NCBI GenBank assembly: GCA_014695255.1
Contig: JACJNX010000093.1
Span: 1-64,000 of the forward strand
Reading direction: 5' to 3'
Length of the DNA stretch: 64,000 nt
From: Cyanobacteria bacterium FACHB-63
Lineage (GTDB): Bacteria; Cyanobacteriota; Cyanobacteriia; Leptolyngbyales; Leptolyngbyaceae
Below the pieces are notes generated by a model. It made no database searches and was not told the DNA's origin. It saw nothing but the letters and a program-made list of their open reading frames with translations. Below are positions 58,728-64,000 of this stretch, one piece after another; the stretch's first letter is position 1; each line of letters opens with the position of its first letter. The translations under genes and the position numbers were made by a program.

Positions 58728-59011
58728 AGGGCAATACGACTCAGATGAATGATGTTTTTCAGAATAAAGGATTTCTGCGATCGCAAATATGCAGCCTTGC
58801 TTAAGAGAATGTTTCAAAAGTACAAAAAGTCTCTTCGCTTCGATGCGCTCCCACCCTGAAATAAATTACTGATTCATCAGCGAGAGCCTACTGATGTAGA
58901 CTCAGAGCTAGTTTCAAGTTCTTGGTTCTTTTCAAAGGACTTCATCTTATTAGCACGAAATTCCATTTCAGGGCGGGACGGCGCATTGATGAAAAGGCGT
59001 TAAACCACATT

Positions 59012-59200
59012 CTAGAATGGACATGGACGAGAGATACGACCCGAACCACAAGAAACGCTACTGTCTGTCGCTGTTTCTTTCTGAACGGCTGAAAACTGTG
59101 ATTGATTAGCGATCGCGGAAGGAGGTCGAACTATCGTTCCAAACCAAGAGCAGAGAGTGAGAGCAGATAAGCTAGCGGCTGCAAAAGTAACGAGTTTCAT
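59012..59200 (-). CDS. Small exported Cys-containing peptide
   Basis: A 62-residue frame beginning MKLVTFAAASLSALTLCSWF, a plausible signal peptide, followed by a short mature part that ends DSSVSCGSGRISRPCPF with two cysteines. It lies 66 bp after the TpsB stop on the same strand. I recognise no family. Its size and position suggest a secreted peptide belonging to the secretion locus, but coding status is only moderately supported. An in-frame start at 59260 is less likely. Confidence 0.5.
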   Translation of the reverse strand: MKLVTFAAASLSALTLCSWFGTIVRPPSAIANQSQFSAVQKETATDSSVSCGSGRISRPCPF

Positions 59201-59266
59201 GGATTGTCTCCGGTAGATTCTTCTACACATCTCTACGGTGGAGATCACAATCTGATTCACTCGTTC

Positions 59267-60994
59267 CTAAAAGCGATAGCCAGCACTGAAATAGAAAGCT
59301 TTATCTTGGGCGTTTTCTCCTCGATCGCTTAAGTTCACGAACGGCACAGCATAATCGACCCGAATCGTTAGACCCGGAGCAGGTTCAAGAATCACACCCA
59401 GTCCTCCCCCCGCCAAAAATCTTTGGTTGGGGAGATTGTTCGGGTTATTCGATCGATTCCAGACCGTTCCAAAATCGAGAAAAGGAGCAATTCGTAAAAT
59501 AGGCGTACCTGACGGATTCTTCTGTAGTGTGATTTGATCTTCAAGAGACACCCGGAACCCGTTATCCCCCGATCGCGCATTTTGCCGAAATCCTCGCAGA
59601 TTTTGACCCCCTCCAATGACAAACTGTTGAGAAGGCAGCAAACTATCCGGAGTGAGTTGCACATCAGCTTGAGCAATTAGTAGATTGTCTGCACTCAGTC
59701 TTTGCACTCGCTGAATCTGTCCGAGCCAGCTAAAGAAGCGTCCATCAGGAATCGGATCAGCGTTCTTTGTTGCATCAAAAATTCCCAGTCCAAAGTTGAA
59801 CTGCGATCGTACTGCCCATGCACCTTTTAAATCTCGTCTGATATAGTCCTGTCCAAATTTCAGTACGCGAGTTCGACTGTTTCCATTCGCGTCAGGGCCA
59901 ATTCCAAATGGAGTCGGAATGTTTTGAAATAGAAAGGTCTGTCCATCTTGAAATGCCAATCCGAGCGATAGTGCAACTTCTTCGCGTGGAGAACGAATCA
60001 ACGGTTGCCGATAGTTAATCTCATAGAAATCAGAGTTTGCACGAATGTTAAGCGCCGAAAATGTTGGATCAATAATCTTGCTGCGAGTCGGTGCAGCTCG
60101 AAGCTGAATGGTTCCATTCATTGCATTGACTGGTACTCGATAGTTAAAGTCGAACGCATTTGAGCCACCCTGAGCTGTCCGAAAATAAGCAGCACTCAGT
60201 TCGTCTCCTAGTCCCGTTAAGTTGCGATAGTTCAAAACTGCTCCAAACCGCTCTGATCCAATACTCGGTGGAGAAAAGTTATCGGCTCCAACAAAGCCAC
60301 TCAAAGCTTTTGCTTCTTTAATTTGAACAGTTAGGATACTTTGTCCTGCACTTGAGCCAGGCCGCAAACTTGCCGTTACAGTTTCAAATAACGGATCAAC
60401 CTTGAGCAATCGAAGCTGATCTTCTAGGGCGTTTTGATTCAATGGCGTTGTGATTCCGAGATTAATACGATCGCGCACATAGCTAATCTTCAGTCGCTCT
60501 AATCCCTGAATTTCAATCTTCTCAACCAGGCCTTCAATCACTTGAATCCTAACAATACCATTGGCGATCGCTTGTTCAACCACAACGGCTCTAGAAGTAA
60601 TGTATCCCCGATCAAGATAAAGCTGAGTAATTTCGTCTGCTACCTTCTGTAATTCAGCCAAAGTAACAGATCTTCTCTCAATTGTTTGTGTAATCCGTTC
60701 AAGTTCAGCAGGTTTGAATACTGTTGCACCTACCACTTCAACTTTACGAATTGAGAATTGAATCGATGGGGGTGCGGGTGTAGGGGCTGGTGTTGGCGGA
60801 GGCCCGATCTGATTGGGTGGTAATTCAGGCGATGGCAGAGGTTGGGGAAAGCGATCGGGATTCGACCTCGGAAGCATTTGAGCTGGCGGAGATTGTGTGG
60901 TTTCTTCGGAATTGCGCTCTGCGCCAAGCGCGTTTGATAAGAACAATCCTCCAAGCAGTCCAGCCGCGATCGTGGTTATCTGAATCAGTTTCAT
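59267..60994 (-). CDS. TpsB/ShlB-FhaC-type outer-membrane transporter (second copy)
   Basis: A 575-residue pore paralogous to 40808-42577: signal peptide (IAAGLLGGLFLSNALGAE), Pro-rich linker, two POTRA domains (FSIRKVEVVGATVFKPAEL; VRIQVIEGLVEKIEIQG), a barrel with an LRGF motif (NLRGFRQNARSGDNG) in place of VRGY, and a C-terminal aromatic residue (SAGYRF). It is likely the exporter for TpsA at 50910. The start is at 60994, because the 11 preceding codons have no signal-peptide character. It is divergent from module gene A2 across 220 bp. Confidence 0.88.
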   Translation of the reverse strand: MKLIQITTIAAGLLGGLFLSNALGAERNSEETTQSPPAQMLPRSNPDRFPQPLPSPELPPNQIGPPPTPAPTPAPPSIQFSIRKVEVVGATVFKPAELERITQTIERRSVTLAELQKVADEITQLYLDRGYITSRAVVVEQAIANGIVRIQVIEGLVEKIEIQGLERLKISYVRDRINLGITTPLNQNALEDQLRLLKVDPLFETVTASLRPGSSAGQSILTVQIKEAKALSGFVGADNFSPPSIGSERFGAVLNYRNLTGLGDELSAAYFRTAQGGSNAFDFNYRVPVNAMNGTIQLRAAPTRSKIIDPTFSALNIRANSDFYEINYRQPLIRSPREEVALSLGLAFQDGQTFLFQNIPTPFGIGPDANGNSRTRVLKFGQDYIRRDLKGAWAVRSQFNFGLGIFDATKNADPIPDGRFFSWLGQIQRVQRLSADNLLIAQADVQLTPDSLLPSQQFVIGGGQNLRGFRQNARSGDNGFRVSLEDQITLQKNPSGTPILRIAPFLDFGTVWNRSNNPNNLPNQRFLAGGGLGVILEPAPGLTIRVDYAVPFVNLSDRGENAQDKAFYFSAGYRF

Positions 60995-61214
60995 AGCGTC
61001 CTTACGATTAGCAGGTGAATAAAGCACTGTTCAATCAGACTGTTGGAGCGATTATATCTTTTCACTGCAATCTATTCCTTGAGAGCTAGAAATGTTCACA
61101 TCTCAAGTTTTGCCTCTCAAGTGTGAATAGAACGAGAATGCTGCTCGTAAGAAAGCTTAGACCGCCTACAGGCTTATCTTTCCAATCAATTTACCGGAAT
61201 TAGGAATTCGATCT

Positions 61215-62765
61215 ATGTCTAAGTTAAGGTTGCAGCAACGCACGATCGCTCTATTGTTTGCGTTGATTTATCCCACCTTGGGAGTCGTCACGCTATCGGC
61301 ACGGGCACAAGAAGAAGAACCCTCTGGAAACGCTCAAACAGAGGTGAATGTGATCAAAGGTGATGCCCAAAAAACCTTTGAACCGTTTGAGCTAAAAGAT
61401 CCAGCAACCGGAAATCCGATTTCAGCCGATCAAAAACTCACCTTACCCGATGGTCGAGAGGTCAATGCTGGAGAGTATTATGCCGAACTCAATCGATTCG
61501 AGCAAGAGTTCAATCAACTCGGCTACTCGCTCCGTGACAAAGTTGGAGAGAGAACTATTCAAGAATCGATTAGTCGAGATCAAGAGCGGTTCTCTCCGCA
61601 AATTCAAAAAATGCAGGAGGCACATCAACAGCTTGATATCAATACAATTAACCAACTGCGTCAGCGATTCGATTTCAACTCAGTGCAGCAAGAAGTTCTC
61701 CAGCAAGTACAGCTTGAACAAGAGATTCTGCGTGCCAGAGATGCGGCAAAACCAGGGAATGTCAATCCTGGGCAAATCGATCCTGGTCGAGTGTTTAATC
61801 CTCGGCTCAATCCCGCGATCAATCCTGCGATTAACCCATCGATCAATCCCGCGATCAACAAAATCAAGCAATTTAAAATTCCAGTCAAGGATAGGATTGA
61901 TATTCGCGATCGCTTTCAATTCAGCGACATCGTTAAGCAAGTAGCGTGGGAGCAGCAAAGTCGAGATCAAGCGAAACCTGCAACTTACTACGGTGAACGC
62001 AGTCTCTGGTTTGGGGATAAAAGTCGGTTCTATGCTTATCTAAACGCAAGAGTCGATATCAGTGCTTCCGGTCGTGCGACTCAAGTAAATGCCGAAGGAA
62101 AAACAGGCGCTTACCTTTTCAACAATCATGCACAAATGGTTCGGGCGACTGCTAATCTTCAAGCTCCCGATACTGGTGATCTCTTGGCTCGCGTCAATGT
62201 GTCGGTGTTAGGAAGAAGCATCTACGATCGACAACTCAAAGCACCCAAACTTCAGTACTCTGACAGCTATACAATCCCGCTAAATCAAACAATTGCAGAG
62301 TATCGGTTTGCAGTCGGGCCGATTCCAATGAAAGCAAGCTTTGGAGTTCGGGGAGCGGTGGGTGTCCGCTATGCGCTTGCTGCCGCACCTCGCTACGCCT
62401 ACGCAAAAACGACTCCTTTCACGAACATTCAAGTTTATGGGGAAGGGGGAGCGGATATCGTCGTGGGGGGAGCCGGAGTCGGGGTCAGCTTGACCTTGCT
62501 GAATGATGAGTTAGAACTCGGTGCTAAGGCGAATATCCGGACAGACTTCCAAAACCGCAAAGTCTTTCTCGATACTAACTTCTATGCCTACAACAAGCTA
62601 GATGCTTTGAGCGGCAATGTCTATGCCTATGCCTACATCTACCGACCTGACTTTGGCATTCCCCCTTGGACAAAAGAACAATGGAACTGGACGATTTGGA
62701 ACTGGAAAGGCTTCCAGCAGGAAGGGTATCTGTTCAATGTCAATGAATCCGTAGCTTTGTTGTAA
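61215..62765 (+). CDS. Exported protein of unknown family, module protein A2
   Basis: A 516-residue paralogue of A1 (21752-23203). A signal peptide ends near SARAQ (residue 31). The conserved N-terminal block is FEPFELKDPATGNPIS, then LTLPDGREVNAGEYYAELNR. The variable middle contains tandem NPAI/NPSI repeats (61798-61860). The C-terminal half is beta-rich and matches A1 closely: GPIPMKASFGVRGAVGVRYA, VYGEGGADIVVGGAGVGV, SGNVYAYAYIYRPDFGIPPW, a Trp-rich end. It precedes B2 by 74 bp and is divergent from TpsB. No named domain is recognised. Confidence 0.8.
   Translation: MSKLRLQQRTIALLFALIYPTLGVVTLSARAQEEEPSGNAQTEVNVIKGDAQKTFEPFELKDPATGNPISADQKLTLPDGREVNAGEYYAELNRFEQEFNQLGYSLRDKVGERTIQESISRDQERFSPQIQKMQEAHQQLDINTINQLRQRFDFNSVQQEVLQQVQLEQEILRARDAAKPGNVNPGQIDPGRVFNPRLNPAINPAINPSINPAINKIKQFKIPVKDRIDIRDRFQFSDIVKQVAWEQQSRDQAKPATYYGERSLWFGDKSRFYAYLNARVDISASGRATQVNAEGKTGAYLFNNHAQMVRATANLQAPDTGDLLARVNVSVLGRSIYDRQLKAPKLQYSDSYTIPLNQTIAEYRFAVGPIPMKASFGVRGAVGVRYALAAAPRYAYAKTTPFTNIQVYGEGGADIVVGGAGVGVSLTLLNDELELGAKANIRTDFQNRKVFLDTNFYAYNKLDALSGNVYAYAYIYRPDFGIPPWTKEQWNWTIWNWKGFQQEGYLFNVNESVALL
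61798..61860 (+). repeat. 12-bp tandem repeats encoding NPAI units in A2
   Basis: About five imperfect 12-bp units (AAYCCYGCGATY type) encode NPRL-NPAI-NPAI-NPSI-NPAI. They sit in the variable linker and are absent from A1, so the linker length is evolving by slippage. Confidence 0.7.
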
Positions 62766-62783
62766 TTCTTTCAATCTAGCAGC

Positions 62784-62810
62784 ATGGGCGATCGTAAACC
62801 GATCACCCAT
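62784..62810 (+). terminator. Hairpin between A2 and B2
   Basis: ATGGG-C-GATCG pairs with CGATC-A-CCCAT (one C-A mismatch, 5-nt region at the loop) and is followed by TCTTCCCC. It occupies the same place, between A and B, as the hairpin at 23221-23250, though the sequences differ. Confidence 0.5.
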
Positions 62811-62839
62811 TCTTCCCCACCCTACATTCCTACACCATC

Positions 62840-64000
62840 ATGCAACTCTCACACTCTCGCAAAACATTCGCGATCGCAGCAAGCATTCTCTGTCTCAGCG
62901 GCACTTTTGGCATTGTCGCAGGTGGCAAACAGCTAGAAACAATCAGAACTCAGATCGCCCACCAACTTTTAACTCAAGAAATCACGGCACCTCGCTATCA
63001 ATTGTCGATCGGGCAACAATACAGCTATCAACTCAACTACGATAGCCACGCAAAATCTGATTTGCGAGTGCTGTTCACAGACATCGATAAGACTCCTGAA
63101 GCCAAGCGCAATGCTCCTAGCTCTCTTGTCAGCGACCTCAACGTTAAAATCAACAGCGAAGTCATCATCACAGTCTTGGCAAAGCAAGGCAATAACTATC
63201 TTTTGTCTTACCGTTTCAACAATCCAATCGTCAAGATTCTCAGCAAGGAACAACTGATTAAGCAACAATCACAGCTTGTTACAGAAGACTTAAAGCAAGA
63301 TATCGTTGCAACCGTTGATCCACAAGGTCGAATTGTTGCAGTTCAATTTGCTCCAAAAACGGCTGAGATTTCGCAGACTTTTGCCCGATCGATTCTTGCC
63401 GATATGCAGTTCGTCACCCCAAACAATAGCGATCGGCTCAGAGAATGGACGCAGCAGGAGGAAGACCAGAACGGTAAATTTCTCGCACATTACGAGGCGG
63501 CTTCGAGCTTTGAGAATCGCGGCTCAATCCTTCCCTTCCGTAAAACTAAAGTGCAGTACTTTCCACGTCCCAGTAGCACTCCATCCCGCCAAGGCAAACC
63601 CAAATCTGATCTTACGATTCACCCTCAAGGCGAATGGCAAGGTAAATTTGATGCTGCAAAAGGACAACTGCAAGAACTAACGGGTCAAGAAACCCAAAAA
63701 ATCATCATTTCCAACAAAGAAGTCGGAACCGATGAAACAAAGATGAGCCTCAAACTTCAAAGCGTCACGACCCTACCAACTATTCAACCTCTACAAACAA
63801 AGCTCCAACCTCAGTTAAAAGCTCCCTCAATTCCACTTTCCTACCAAGTCTCTGAAGCCGATGCCGAAGCTCAGATTCAAAAGCGACAACTCGGAACTGA
63901 TACCCTTGAATCTATCTCAGCCGCGCTCGATCGAGCCGAAGCCACCCGCAATCTTCAAAATGACTACACCCCGCTCTATCTCAAGCTAAAATCCCTGATC
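62840..64000 (+). CDS. Exported vitellogenin-N-like protein, module protein B2 (partial, runs off the window)
   Basis: 387 codons are open from the ATG at 62840 to the end of the window without a stop, so the 3' part is missing. A signal peptide or anchor (IAASILCLSGTFGIVAGGKQ) is followed by a beta-rich domain matching B1 block for block: YQLSIGQQYSYQLNYD, KSDLRVLFTD, VATVDPQGRIVAVQF, ARSILADMQFVTP, and WTQQEEDQNGKFLAHY at 203-218. It then matches the start of the helical domain (EADAEAQIQKRQLGTDTLES). The expected C-terminal HEAT-like part lies beyond 64000. Confidence 0.8.
   Translation, partial: MQLSHSRKTFAIAASILCLSGTFGIVAGGKQLETIRTQIAHQLLTQEITAPRYQLSIGQQYSYQLNYDSHAKSDLRVLFTDIDKTPEAKRNAPSSLVSDLNVKINSEVIITVLAKQGNNYLLSYRFNNPIVKILSKEQLIKQQSQLVTEDLKQDIVATVDPQGRIVAVQFAPKTAEISQTFARSILADMQFVTPNNSDRLREWTQQEEDQNGKFLAHYEAASSFENRGSILPFRKTKVQYFPRPSSTPSRQGKPKSDLTIHPQGEWQGKFDAAKGQLQELTGQETQKIIISNKEVGTDETKMSLKLQSVTTLPTIQPLQTKLQPQLKAPSIPLSYQVSEADAEAQIQKRQLGTDTLESISAALDRAEATRNLQNDYTPLYLKLKSLI

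Overview
The window reads as chromosomal DNA of a cyanobacterium, probably a filamentous Leptolyngbya-like lineage. The HIP1 octamer GCGATCGC recurs throughout. The genes include an orange carotenoid protein, a CRR6-type NDH-1 maturation factor, an arsenosugar gene pair, a membrane-tethered PaO/Tic55-like Rieske oxygenase and several protein families found mainly in cyanobacteria (DUF928, DUF1822, DUF6006, CHAT-CHASE2). No species can be named from the sequence alone.

Layout. 0-5 kb: tRNA-Cys, a lone tRNA 3' half, and a minus-strand operon urc1-urc4-upp that matches the core of the fungal URC uracil-degradation pathway, then a polysaccharide flippase and CRR6. 5-17 kb: a LOV-type blue-light histidine kinase, DNA polymerase I, a MarC membrane protein, a Ser/Thr kinase and a seven-PAS histidine kinase. 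17-20 kb: larC, a Sua5/YciO protein, and an arsenosugar pair (AhpD-like protein and ArsS). 20.7-26 kb: ureD, then a two-gene secreted-protein module (here called A1-B1), then ureA-ureB with no ureC following. 26-28 kb: COQ4-like, SLH-domain and coiled-coil proteins.

28-34 kb is an accessory island. A 134-residue helical protein ends in a motif that the NACHT ATPase 2 nt downstream carries at its N terminus, the layout expected of an amyloid-signalling effector/receptor pair. After it comes a toxin-antitoxin graveyard (VapBC, a broken PIN toxin, DUF433/DUF5615, RelBE and two remnants), punctuated by copies of the NACHT 3' end and by a ~45-bp repeat.

34-48 kb holds metabolic and stress genes: alcohol dehydrogenase, L-lactate dehydrogenase, a flavin-type oxidase, an acyltransferase-hydrolase operon, OCP, a TpsB pore, a collapsed ring-cleavage dioxygenase gene, a catalase-like protein, a GH13 enzyme and a Rieske oxygenase. 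48.5-61 kb is a largely minus-strand block combining two-partner secretion (TpsB, TpsA), two CHAT caspase-like proteins (one TPR-linked, one CHASE2-linked), a sigma factor, DUF1822, DUF928 and a small Cys-containing exported peptide. 61.2 kb to the end is a second copy of the secreted module (A2-B2). B2 runs off the window. The B proteins resemble the N-terminal beta domain plus helical superhelix of animal vitellogenin-type lipid-transfer proteins.

Possible functional links: URC catabolism of uracil is known to release urea, which urease encoded partly in this window could use. ADH and LDH could recycle NADH under dark anoxia. The A-B modules, TPS proteins and CHAT proteins all look exported and may act at the cell envelope.
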